Below, in pieces: positions 7,346 through 15,247 of a DNA stretch of 32,754 nt. The translations under genes were made by a program, and so were the position numbers. The notes below the pieces were generated by a model. The model did no database searches. It was not told the origin of the DNA and saw nothing but the letters and a program-made list of their open reading frames with translations. The DNA is from a bacterium. Lineage in GTDB: Bacteria; Pseudomonadota; Alphaproteobacteria; Acetobacterales; Acetobacteraceae. The stretch spans positions 1-32,754 of the forward strand of contig JAMFRO010000096.1 in assembly GCA_026224825.1 (NCBI GenBank), given 5' to 3'. Each line of letters opens with the position of its first letter. Within the stretch, counting starts at the first letter, position 1.

Positions 7346-8170
7346 ATGACCGCAACCGGCATTACCGCGTTCGACCTGACCGGTAAACGCGCTTTGGTGA
7401 CAGGTGCTGCCGGGCTACTGGGGCGCGAACATGCCGCCGCCCTCGCGCAGATTGGTGCGGAAGTGATTTTAACGGATATCAGCGCGAAGGCACTGCAGAC
7501 GGCGCAGAAAGCGCTTGCGCCGTTTTATGGTGAGCGCATCCGTACGGCGGTTATGGATGTGACGAGTGAAGCTTCCATTCTTCAGATAGCAGCGCAAATC
7601 GGCCCGGTTGATGTGCTGGTGAATAACGCCGCGATTGACCCTAAAGTGACGGCTGACGGTGGCGGGCTTGAACTCAGCCGGCTGGAGCATTTTCCGCTGG
7701 AGGAATGGAATCGGCAGATTTCCGTTGGTCTGTCCGGGGCTTTTTTATGTGCGCGGGTTTTTGGCAGCGGCATGGCGGAACGCGGTGGCGGGGTGATTTT
7801 GAATATCGCCTCCGACCTTGCCGTGATCGCACCGGACCAGCGGCTATACCGCAAACCCGGCCTGCCGGCGCAGGAACAGCCGGTCAAACCCGTGACCTAT
7901 TCCGTTATCAAAACCGCACTGCTGGGACTGACGCGCTATCTGGCAAGCTATTGGGCGGAGCAAGGGGTCCGCGCCAATGCCATTTCGCCGGGCGGTGTGT
8001 TCAACAACCATCCTGCGGAATTTGTCGAGCGTCTTGCGGCACTCATACCCATGGGGCGCATGGCGGAACTCTCCGAATACCGTGCCGCCGTGCAGTTTTT
8101 ATGCTCTCCTGCTTCCAGTTATATGACCGGGCAAAATCTGGTTATCGATGGCGGCAGGAGTATCCTCTAA
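7346..8170 (+). CDS. PtmA-like SDR oxidoreductase
   Basis: A 274-residue SDR. Cofactor motif TGAAGLLG (19-26), NNAA (93-96), Ser156, and YSVIK (Tyr185, Lys189). The gap between the catalytic Ser and Tyr is 29 residues instead of about 13, because of an insertion containing APDQRLYRKP. The insertion, the SPGGVFNN segment and the ending SYMTGQNLVIDGG recall PtmA-type oxidoreductases known from Campylobacter flagellin glycosylation loci, where PtmA acts on the route to a GDP-amino sugar used for legionaminic acid. AGGA from the previous gene's stop region serves as ribosome site. The resemblance is from memory of the family and should be taken as a subfamily call, not proof of the same reaction. 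Confidence 0.85.
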   Translation: MTATGITAFDLTGKRALVTGAAGLLGREHAAALAQIGAEVILTDISAKALQTAQKALAPFYGERIRTAVMDVTSEASILQIAAQIGPVDVLVNNAAIDPKVTADGGGLELSRLEHFPLEEWNRQISVGLSGAFLCARVFGSGMAERGGGVILNIASDLAVIAPDQRLYRKPGLPAQEQPVKPVTYSVIKTALLGLTRYLASYWAEQGVRANAISPGGVFNNHPAEFVERLAALIPMGRMAELSEYRAAVQFLCSPASSYMTGQNLVIDGGRSIL

Positions 8171-8185
8171 TTTTGGATTTTTACG

Positions 8186-10003
8186 ATGCGTGGTGCTGAT
8201 TATATTGCCGGGTTTCTGGTGGAACGGGGGATCAAGTCGATCTTCCTGGTGCCTGGCGGCGGCAACATGTTTCTCGTGGATGCGGTGGGGCAAGCCGATG
8301 GGCTGGAGGTGATTCCCAACCATCATGAGCAGGCGAGTGCGATGGCGGCGGAAGGCTATGCGCGGGTGACCGGCGGCATTGGCGTCGCTCTTGTGACATC
8401 CGGGCCCGGGGCGACCAATGCCATTACCGGTGTGGGCGAGGCGTGGACGGAATCCGCACCGCTGCTGATTATTTCCGGCCAGGTAAAGCGCGCGGATTTG
8501 AAGGGCGATAGCGGGCTGCGGCAGAAGGGGCCGCAGGAGGTTGATATCGTTTCCATGGTGCAGGGCATTACGAAATATGCCGCCACGGTGATGGAATCTT
8601 CTGATCTCCGCTATCATCTTGAGAAGGCATTTTATCTCGCCACCACCGGGCGGCGCGGGCCGGTTTGGATTGATGTGCCGTTGGATATTCAGGCCGGGCC
8701 GGTAGATGTTGCCAGTCTGCGCGGTTTTGAGCCTGAGGTTGAGGTCACGACCAGTGCTGCGGAGATTGATGCCGCGGCAGAGCGGGTGGTTGAGCTGATC
8801 AATCAGGCGGAACGGCCGTTATTCGTCATCGGCCATGGTGTGCGCCTAGCCGGGGCGGCGGCGGAGCTGGTGCAGCTTTACGAGAGTTTTGGCGTTCCGG
8901 TGGCGACGACATGGAACGCTATGGATATGATTTCCGCTGCAAATCCCTTGAACTTTGGCAAGCCCGGCGGTGTGGCTTTGCGGGCGGCCAATTTCGCGGT
9001 GCAGAATTGCGATCTGCTGATTGCCATCGGCGTGCGGCTGGATAATTCCGTCACGGCCTTCAACCCGGCGCGTTTCGGCCGCGCGGCGCGCAAGGTGGTG
9101 GTGGATGTGGACCCGGTGGAGCTGGGCAAGTTCACCCATGAGATCGATCTAAAATTGCAGGCTGATGCAAAGGATTTTTTAATCGCGCTGCTCGCCAAAC
9201 GGGCTGCCATACAGGCCAGGGACCGCGCCGCATGGCTCGCGCGCTATGCCGGATGGAAGCAGCGCTATGCACTGAATGACGGACGAAAATATCCGGCGCA
9301 GGGTGAGATCAGCCATTACCATCTGGTCGATGCATTTTCACGCGCCTTTCCTGAGAATGCGCTGATCGTGACGGGCGGCTCCGGCCTGGCGGTAGAGGCC
9401 TTCTGGGTGGCGTTTGAGAATAAAGCCGGGCAGCGGGTTTTCACCACATCCGGCCTGGGCTCGATGGGCTATGGTGTGCCGGCGATGATCGGCGCATGCG
9501 TTGGCAACGGGCGGAAACCGTGTATTGGTGTTGAGAGCGATGGCAGTTTGATGATGAATCTGCAGGAGCTGGCGACGCTGAAAGGGCTGAACCTGCCGGT
9601 CAAACTCTTCATCATCAATAACGGCGGCTATGCCTCCATCCGCAATACGCAGCGTAATTATTTTAACGGACGCTATGTGGGCACCGGGCCGGAATCTGAT
9701 TTATTCATTCCGGATTTTGTGGCTGTGGCACAGGCGATGGGGCTGGCGGCGATGAGCATTGCCGATGCCAGTGGGCTGAAGGCGGGGATTGCCGCGGCAC
9801 TGGCGCATGAGGGGCCGATTTTATGCGATATTCATGTGACACCGAATGAATCGCTCTGGCCAAAAGCCATTGCCGTGCCGCAGGCGGATGGGACACTGCT
9901 CTCGATGCCGCTGGAGGATATGACACCGCTGCTGCCACGCGAGGAATTGCGGGCGCAGATGCTGGTGCCGTTGACGGAAGAGTCGGAGAGGGTGGTGGTG
10001 TGA
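8186..10003 (+). CDS. ThDP-dependent enzyme, acetolactate-synthase-like
   Basis: A 605-residue cytosolic enzyme with the three-domain layout of the acetolactate synthase/benzoylformate decarboxylase family. The cofactor-activating glutamate is Glu48 in NHHEQASAMAAEGYAR. The ThDP/Mg site is ESDGS (450-454) with NN at 478-479, the normal spacing. SGPGATNAITGV and GQVKRADL are typical of the form found in LPS and glycan clusters. True IlvB is unlikely: no IlvH partner follows and the surroundings are sugar genes. Relatives such as YerE attach a two-carbon unit to a keto-sugar in branched-sugar (yersiniose) biosynthesis, so carboligation onto a keto-sugar made by the neighbouring SDRs is a reasonable guess. 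It sits 15 bp after the PtmA-like gene. Confidence 0.85.
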   Translation: MRGADYIAGFLVERGIKSIFLVPGGGNMFLVDAVGQADGLEVIPNHHEQASAMAAEGYARVTGGIGVALVTSGPGATNAITGVGEAWTESAPLLIISGQVKRADLKGDSGLRQKGPQEVDIVSMVQGITKYAATVMESSDLRYHLEKAFYLATTGRRGPVWIDVPLDIQAGPVDVASLRGFEPEVEVTTSAAEIDAAAERVVELINQAERPLFVIGHGVRLAGAAAELVQLYESFGVPVATTWNAMDMISAANPLNFGKPGGVALRAANFAVQNCDLLIAIGVRLDNSVTAFNPARFGRAARKVVVDVDPVELGKFTHEIDLKLQADAKDFLIALLAKRAAIQARDRAAWLARYAGWKQRYALNDGRKYPAQGEISHYHLVDAFSRAFPENALIVTGGSGLAVEAFWVAFENKAGQRVFTTSGLGSMGYGVPAMIGACVGNGRKPCIGVESDGSLMMNLQELATLKGLNLPVKLFIINNGGYASIRNTQRNYFNGRYVGTGPESDLFIPDFVAVAQAMGLAAMSIADASGLKAGIAAALAHEGPILCDIHVTPNESLWPKAIAVPQADGTLLSMPLEDMTPLLPREELRAQMLVPLTEESERVVV

Positions 10004-10027
10004 GAAAGAAACATCGGGAGCATCTCT

Positions 10028-11107
10028 ATGCAGGATAATTACCGAAACATCCGCGAGAGTTGGGTGTCTGGCCAGCCCCTTGTTCTGTACGGGGCCGGAT
10101 GGGCGGGACGCAGTGTGATGCGGACATTGAGAAGTAACGGAATCAATATCTCCGCATTTTTGGATGCCAAAGCTGCTCCAGGGCAGATGTTCGAAGGCAT
10201 CCCTCTCTTTACCCTGGACGATTGGACCAGTCCGAAACGAGAGCAAGACTTCGACGTCTTGATCAGCGTCCATAGCCACGCGATCCCGGTTGCCCCTATT
10301 ATTGAAACTTTGTCTGCCGCGGGGTTTTCGCGCGTCCTGACCATGGTGGACTACGCCAATTTATTTCCAGATGACCTCACCGATAGATACTGGCTGGCTC
10401 CCTCAGCTTTTTATGCCGGCAAACAGGAGAAAATTGCCGCTGCAAGAGAGCTGCTGTCCGATGCTTCCAGCCTGCAATGGTTCGATGCGACACTAAAATT
10501 ACGTATGGAAGCAAATTATCGATATCTGCCCACCCCCTATCCGTTCGAACAATATGTCCCGCCAGACCTGCCTCGCTGGAAACAGCCGATGCGATTGATC
10601 GACTGTGGAGCCTATGACGGGGATAGCATCGAAGTTTTCCGGGCAAGCGACTACAATATAGAGGCCGTTGTAGCATTTGAACCGGACATGGCTAACTACA
10701 CCAAGCTCATATCCCGTTTTGATGGTCTGAATGCCGTTTTCTTGCCGTGTGGGGTGTCTACGAGCGCGGAGGTCATCCATTTCGATGCCGGCCTAGGAGT
10801 CGCATCCCGAGCAGGTGAAAACGGAACAGCATCCATCCAATGTGTCTCCATAGATGAGGCATTCCCCTCATTTGCCCCGACACTGATTAAAATGGATGTC
10901 GAGGGGTATGAACCGGCTGCTCTGCAGGGAGCGGAACGTATAATTCGGCGGTACGCCCCAGAATTGGCAATTTCTATCTATCATCGGCCAGAACATCTGT
11001 GGGAAATTCCGCTTTGGCTTGCCAATCTCGGCCTTGGATATAAAATGTATTTGCGCGGACATAGCCATAGCAGCTATGACTTGGTGCTGTACTGCCAAGC
11101 CGGTTAA
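10028..11107 (+). CDS. FkbM family methyltransferase with N-terminal Rossmann-like domain
   Basis: A 359-residue protein. The N-terminal ~110 residues hold LVLYGAGWAGRSVMRTL, a Rossmann-like nucleotide-binding segment. The C-terminal half is an FkbM-type SAM-dependent methyltransferase with DCGAYDGDS (SAM motif I), AFEPD, and LIKMDVEGYEPAALQGAE. FkbM enzymes O-methylate sugars and polyketides, so methylation of the cluster's glycan is likely. GGGAG lies seven bases ahead of the ATG. Base composition and codon use become noticeably less GC-rich from here to about 13320 than in the genes before it, suggesting a separately acquired block. Confidence 0.85.
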   Translation: MQDNYRNIRESWVSGQPLVLYGAGWAGRSVMRTLRSNGINISAFLDAKAAPGQMFEGIPLFTLDDWTSPKREQDFDVLISVHSHAIPVAPIIETLSAAGFSRVLTMVDYANLFPDDLTDRYWLAPSAFYAGKQEKIAAARELLSDASSLQWFDATLKLRMEANYRYLPTPYPFEQYVPPDLPRWKQPMRLIDCGAYDGDSIEVFRASDYNIEAVVAFEPDMANYTKLISRFDGLNAVFLPCGVSTSAEVIHFDAGLGVASRAGENGTASIQCVSIDEAFPSFAPTLIKMDVEGYEPAALQGAERIIRRYAPELAISIYHRPEHLWEIPLWLANLGLGYKMYLRGHSHSSYDLVLYCQAG

Positions 11108-11149
11108 CCCCAACTTCGCCGTGAGTGTCTACGCTTGAAAGCCCCAAAC

Positions 11150-12184
11150 ATGGAAAATAAGCCAGCATTCTCACAGTTTCGTGTTAAAGCCATGGCGCGG
11201 ACGGATCTCGCGAGCAAATTACCGCTATCGGCTCCTTATGCGATGTTTGTCGAATTCACCAACCGGTGCAATTTTCGGTGCACATTTTGCCCGGAATCAC
11301 TTGATGACTACACGGATAAGGTCGGCACGCACGTCATGAGCGAGGCGCTCTTCCATCGTCTGTGCGACGAAATACTCGACCTGGGCCGTTTGCGGGTGTT
11401 ACGCTTCCATATGCTGGGAGAGCCACTCTTGCATAAACGCGCTCCTGCGATGATTGCGCACGCAATTCGGCTCGGAGTCGCCGACCGTACTGAACTGACC
11501 ACCAACGGCACAGCCATTACCGACTCTGTTGCCAAAGCTTTGGTGACAAGCGGCCTCGATTACTTGCGCGTGAGCGTTTATGCCATGAACCCAGAGCGGC
11601 ATCGGCGGATCACCGGTGCGGAGATAACTCCCGAGAAAGTACGGCGGGGCGTCGAAGCTGTCCGTCGCGCTAGAGAGCAAAATGGTGGGGTGGGCCCGTT
11701 CATTTATGCCAAAATGATCAACCCGTTCGATACGGAAGAGGAAACCGCATTTCGCGCTACCTATACGGAGCTTGCCGATGAAGTGATGATTGAGCAGCCG
11801 ATGAACTGGAATGATGAGAATGGAACCGATTTCATTTCGGCTTCTTATGACAAACCGGTCAACCGCGAAGCCCTCTTTCCGCTTCGGAAAGAGGTTTGCC
11901 CACTTCCCTTTTATACCCTCGTCGTTCACTCGGACGGAGCGGTTGGTATCTGCTGTGTTGATTGGTCAAAACAAACAATCGTAGGAGATCTTAGGCATGA
12001 GACTTTAACCGAGGTGTGGCAGGGACAAAAACTCCGGGCATTTCAAACCATGCACCTTGAACGTCGGGCACATGAAAACGCCGCATGCAAGGGATGCACA
12101 TACCCCTACACCCAACCGGATAATATCGACTCGCTACGAGGACCCGAAGATCTATGGCCCGTCGAGCCAACAGCCACATTATAG
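11150..12184 (+). CDS. Radical SAM/SPASM domain protein
   Basis: A 344-residue enzyme with the radical SAM cluster motif CNFRCTFC (Cys40, Cys44, Cys47) after VEFTNR, and a C-terminal SPASM-like set of cysteines in CPLPFYTL, GICCVDW and ACKGC. It would use SAM and a [4Fe-4S] cluster for a radical reaction, with auxiliary clusters in the C-terminus. The substrate is unknown; such proteins occur in LPS and O-antigen loci where they may modify sugars. No strong ribosome site is seen; ATG at 11150 is preferred over a TTG five codons earlier. It lies 42 bp after the methyltransferase and 19 bp before an acyltransferase, in the lower-GC block. Confidence 0.82.
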   Translation: MENKPAFSQFRVKAMARTDLASKLPLSAPYAMFVEFTNRCNFRCTFCPESLDDYTDKVGTHVMSEALFHRLCDEILDLGRLRVLRFHMLGEPLLHKRAPAMIAHAIRLGVADRTELTTNGTAITDSVAKALVTSGLDYLRVSVYAMNPERHRRITGAEITPEKVRRGVEAVRRAREQNGGVGPFIYAKMINPFDTEEETAFRATYTELADEVMIEQPMNWNDENGTDFISASYDKPVNREALFPLRKEVCPLPFYTLVVHSDGAVGICCVDWSKQTIVGDLRHETLTEVWQGQKLRAFQTMHLERRAHENAACKGCTYPYTQPDNIDSLRGPEDLWPVEPTATL

Positions 12185-12203
12185 AAATTTCTCTTTCACA
12201 AAA

Positions 12204-13322
12204 ATGCACAAGAGGAAAACTCTTCTCACATCCCTTACCTCATTGCGTTTTTTTGCAGCGCTCTGTGTCGTTCTCCATCATGCCGCAACTATCGGTGGGA
12301 ACCTGGCTCTGGTCGGTTTAATGGAACGCTTAGGTTGGCTGGGCGTCTCGTTTTTCTTTATTTTATCGGGCTTCGTTCTCATGTGGACTTTTGATGAGAC
12401 CATTGCTCCGGCCACATATGTTCTGCGGCGCTTGGCGCGTATTTATCCGCTTCACTTTATCTGTCTTTGTGCTTCGTTGGCATATTTTATTTACACGGGA
12501 AGCGCTCTGGGCGGATATGTCGGCACTGGCCCAGGAACGGCCGCAAATTTCTTGCTCATCCACGACTGGATTCCAGGGCATCCCAACATACGGCAGGCTT
12601 GGAATGGCGTCTCCTGGACATTATCCTGTGAATTTTTCTTCTACTTGCTGGCGCCCTTCTGTTTTCCGTTTTTTCTTAAAATTGACCGCTTCAAATATCT
12701 TGGATTGGTTGTTTTTACTTGGCTTGCTTTGGTTGCATTTAGCGTCGCCGCACAAGCGAAACACTGGAATGCCGCCCTTGATTTTTATCTTTATCATCCA
12801 TTGCCGCGCGCCCCCGAATTTTTTTTGGGGGCCCTGGGTGCGCGGTGGATAAAAGCAGGATTTAGGTTTCAATCGGTCATGGCAAGTCTACTGCTCATGA
12901 TCCTACCCGTACTGATTTATTGTGCTTGTGTAGCTGAGGCATCCGAATGCCCCGCGCTGATGAATCTTTTGTTTGTCCCAGGCGCCTTTCTGCTCATCCT
13001 CTCGACGGCGGGGCGGGATTATGACGGTATGAAGTCATCGCTCCGTCGACACTTCTTCGTGCGGCTCGGTGACGCGTCATTTGCTCTTTATATAACCCAT
13101 GCGCTTTTATTGGGGCTTTATGCACGGTTGATTACAAGCTATTTTAGAAACTATTTTTACTCTTCACTGTCCCGTGAAATAGCACTGACGGTGTTGTATC
13201 TGGTTGCGGCTGTTGTGCTCTCTTTAATGGTGCACCTCTCCTTCGAACTACCCGCGCGGAAAACCGCGTTGTATCTTCTGGGCTCCCGCAAGACAAAAAT
13301 TGCTTCATCGGAATATCTGTGA
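12204..13322 (+). CDS. Acyltransferase family 3 (OafA/NodX-like) membrane protein
   Basis: A 372-residue integral inner-membrane protein with about ten hydrophobic helices. It opens with LTSLRFFAALCVVLHHA, the family signature with the conserved His, followed by FFFILSGFVLMW and RLARIYPLH, then SWTLSCEFFFYLLAP. The C-terminal DASFALYITHALLLG and a final helix also fit. Members transfer acetyl or other acyl groups onto extracytoplasmic polysaccharides. ATG at 12204 begins a typical N-terminus; the upstream extension overlaps the radical SAM gene and is rejected. AT-rich codons (TTT, ATT, TTA) are frequent, unlike most of the window. It converges with a glycosyltransferase 36 bp away. Confidence 0.88.
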   Translation: MHKRKTLLTSLTSLRFFAALCVVLHHAATIGGNLALVGLMERLGWLGVSFFFILSGFVLMWTFDETIAPATYVLRRLARIYPLHFICLCASLAYFIYTGSALGGYVGTGPGTAANFLLIHDWIPGHPNIRQAWNGVSWTLSCEFFFYLLAPFCFPFFLKIDRFKYLGLVVFTWLALVAFSVAAQAKHWNAALDFYLYHPLPRAPEFFLGALGARWIKAGFRFQSVMASLLLMILPVLIYCACVAEASECPALMNLLFVPGAFLLILSTAGRDYDGMKSSLRRHFFVRLGDASFALYITHALLLGLYARLITSYFRNYFYSSLSREIALTVLYLVAAVVLSLMVHLSFELPARKTALYLLGSRKTKIASSEYL

Positions 13323-13358
13323 TGTTATTAAGCGTATTGAATTTGACGCGTTGCATAT

Positions 13359-14300
13359 TCACGTTTTCTCAAAACCCATTCGCTCCTTCTCAATTACCAG
13401 CGGACGCCTGGTGACATGCGTGAGAATCACCCCAATGTATTCGCCCAAAATGCCGATAAAGAATAATTGCACCGAGGCGAAGAAGAACAGAGCGATGAGG
13501 ATTGGCGCGGTGTTGGCCGGGAAGCGGTTCCAGAACAGCAGTTTGGCCACCAGATAAAAAAGTGCCACCAGCAGGCTTAGCCCAGAGAGGCAGAAGCCCG
13601 CCATGGTGGCCAGGCGCAGGGGCACTTTGGAGTGGCTGGTGATGCCCAGCATGGCGAGGTCGTAGAGCGAGTAGAAATTATTGCTGCTGACACCACGCTC
13701 GCGCCGCGGTTGCACGAAGGGGATTTCCGCACGGGGGTAGCCGAGATCGGCGATCAGTCCTCGGAAATACAGATGACGGTCTCCGGTGGCACGCACCTGT
13801 TCGACGACTTCGCGGTCGTAGAGACCAAACCCCGTAAAATTCTCGATGAGCGGCACTTCCGACAGCCGGCCGATGAGTTTGTAATAGGCGCGGCGGACGA
13901 GAGACATCAGCCTGTGTTCCCGGCTCTCCGGCTTTATACCGATGACGATTTTGAAACCCTGGTGCCAGCGGCTCACAAATTCCGGGATCATCTCGGGCGG
14001 ATCCTGCAAATCCGAGACCATAGTGATGAGGGCATCGCCCTGGGCGGAGAGAAAGCCGTGCAATCCGGAACGCAGTATGCCGAAATTCCGGACGTTGACG
14101 ATGAGTTGCACACGCGCATCCGTGGCGGCGATGGTCTTGATCTCCGCGACGGTGCTGTCGGTCGAGGCATTGTCGCAGAACAGCAGGCTGTAGGGCTGGT
14201 CCGGTATGGTGGCGAAGGCGGCGGTGATGCGCTGGTACAAAGGCAAAATATTGCCGGACTCGTTATAGCAGGGCAGGACGACGCAAATTGTTTTCATCAT
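13359..14300 (-). CDS. Glycosyltransferase family 2, polyprenyl-phosphate type
   Basis: A 313-residue GT2 protein: N-terminal GT-A domain (VVLPCYNESGN, CDNASTDST), then two C-terminal membrane helices (about 231-255 and 264-288) ending in GILGEYIGVILTHVTRRP. This layout is shared with GtrB, ArnC and DPM1-like enzymes that load a sugar onto undecaprenyl phosphate at the inner membrane. The usual DADLQDPPE motif reads MVSDLQDPPE here: the first Asp is Val95 while Asp97 and Asp100 remain. GGAG lies upstream of the ATGATG start. It follows neuB on the same strand, separated by a 20-codon open frame. Confidence 0.88.
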   Translation of the reverse strand: MMKTICVVLPCYNESGNILPLYQRITAAFATIPDQPYSLLFCDNASTDSTVAEIKTIAATDARVQLIVNVRNFGILRSGLHGFLSAQGDALITMVSDLQDPPEMIPEFVSRWHQGFKIVIGIKPESREHRLMSLVRRAYYKLIGRLSEVPLIENFTGFGLYDREVVEQVRATGDRHLYFRGLIADLGYPRAEIPFVQPRRERGVSSNNFYSLYDLAMLGITSHSKVPLRLATMAGFCLSGLSLLVALFYLVAKLLFWNRFPANTAPILIALFFFASVQLFFIGILGEYIGVILTHVTRRPLVIEKERMGFEKT

Positions 14301-14356
14301 AAGGTCTCCGCCAGTACCAGCTCGACATCCAGCACCACTGCGTCCACCAGAGGCAT
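14297..14356 (-). other. Short open frame after neuB, overlapping the GT2 start
   Basis: ATG at 14356 through TGA at 14297 encodes 19 residues (MPLVDAVVLDVELVLAETL). It is in the same frame as neuB, one codon beyond the neuB TAA, and its TGA overlaps the ATGATG of the glycosyltransferase. It could be a coupling leader, a remnant of a longer neuB C-terminus after a stop mutation, or chance. I recognise no family, and its start has no clear ribosome site. Confidence 0.25.
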
Positions 14357-14359
14357 GGG

Positions 14360-15247
14360 TTACAGCGCCTGGATGCGCGGTCCGTGTACGCGGCGGAGCT
14401 TTTCGATGATCGGTTTTTCGCGCTCGAGCACGCGCTTCACCCCGTCGCCCATGGCGGTTTCGATGAGGCGGATGTCGCGTACCAGCCGGGTGAGGCCGTT
14501 GGGCTCCAGCGAGGCGGCGTGGTCGCTGCCCCAGAGGGCGCGGTCCAGCGTGAGATGACGCTCCACGACGCAGGCGCCGAGTGCTACGGCAGCAATGCTG
14601 GAGGGGATGCCGGTCTCATGCCCGGAATAGCCGACGGGTACGTCGAACTGTTGGGCCAGCACGGGGATGACGCGCAGGTTCAGCTCCTCATAATGTGCCG
14701 GATAGGTGCTGCTGGAATGCAGGATGATGAGATCCTGCTTGCCGAGGATTTTTACGGCATGGTCGATCTGCTCCAGGCTGCTCATGCCGGTGGAGAGGAT
14801 GATGGGCTTGCCCTTGGAACGGGTGTGCACCAGCAGGTCGTCATCCGTCAGGCTGGCGGAGGCGATTTTATAGGCGGGCGGGTTGAAGCGGTCGATGAGA
14901 TCGACGGAGGCCTCGTCCCAGCAGGAGACGAACCAGGCGATGTTCTTGGCCGCGCAATAGGCGTCGATCTCGGCATATTGCTCATAGCCGAACTCGAGCC
15001 CGCGCTTGAGGTCACCATTGGTCGGGCCAAACGGGTTTTCCCGCGGGCGGGCAAGCTCTTCGGCCGTGTAGACGACATCGACCGTGCGCTTCTGGAATTT
15101 TACGGCGTCGGCACCCGCGGAGACCGCGACATCGATGAGTTGCTTGGCGATGTCCAGATCACCGTTATGGTTGATGCCGATTTCGGCGATCACATAACAT
15201 TGGTTGCGCCCCCCAATGGTTTTATCACCGATTTTGACTGCACTCAC
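14360..15247 (-). CDS. neuB: N-acetylneuraminate synthase family protein, lacking SAF domain
   Basis: A 295-residue NeuB-type TIM barrel that condenses phosphoenolpyruvate with a six-carbon amino sugar to give a nonulosonic acid (sialic, legionaminic or pseudaminic type). It has CYVIAEIGINHNGD (17-30), VKFQKR, FVSCWDEASVDL, KIASASLTDDDLL, ILSTGMSS, VGYSGHETGIP and VVERHLTLDR, all NeuB landmarks. Canonical NeuB proteins run to about 340-350 residues with a C-terminal antifreeze-like SAF domain that lids the neighbouring active site; this one stops right after the barrel. GTG at 15247 is chosen because GGAG lies nine bases upstream; a GTG at 15262 is the alternative. The exact sugar cannot be decided. 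No CMP-nonulosonate synthetase is in the window. Confidence 0.85.
   Translation of the reverse strand: MSAVKIGDKTIGGRNQCYVIAEIGINHNGDLDIAKQLIDVAVSAGADAVKFQKRTVDVVYTAEELARPRENPFGPTNGDLKRGLEFGYEQYAEIDAYCAAKNIAWFVSCWDEASVDLIDRFNPPAYKIASASLTDDDLLVHTRSKGKPIILSTGMSSLEQIDHAVKILGKQDLIILHSSSTYPAHYEELNLRVIPVLAQQFDVPVGYSGHETGIPSSIAAVALGACVVERHLTLDRALWGSDHAASLEPNGLTRLVRDIRLIETAMGDGVKRVLEREKPIIEKLRRVHGPRIQAL

Noticed and set aside
8186..10003. Inositol catabolism (IolD with an IolE-like isomerase)
   Set aside because: The ThDP enzyme reads as the glycan-cluster acetolactate-synthase-like type, and no inositol dehydrogenase, IolB or IolC is nearby.
13632..14558. 308-codon plus-strand frame opposite the GT2
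   Set aside because: Antisense to a well-supported glycosyltransferase and without family motifs.
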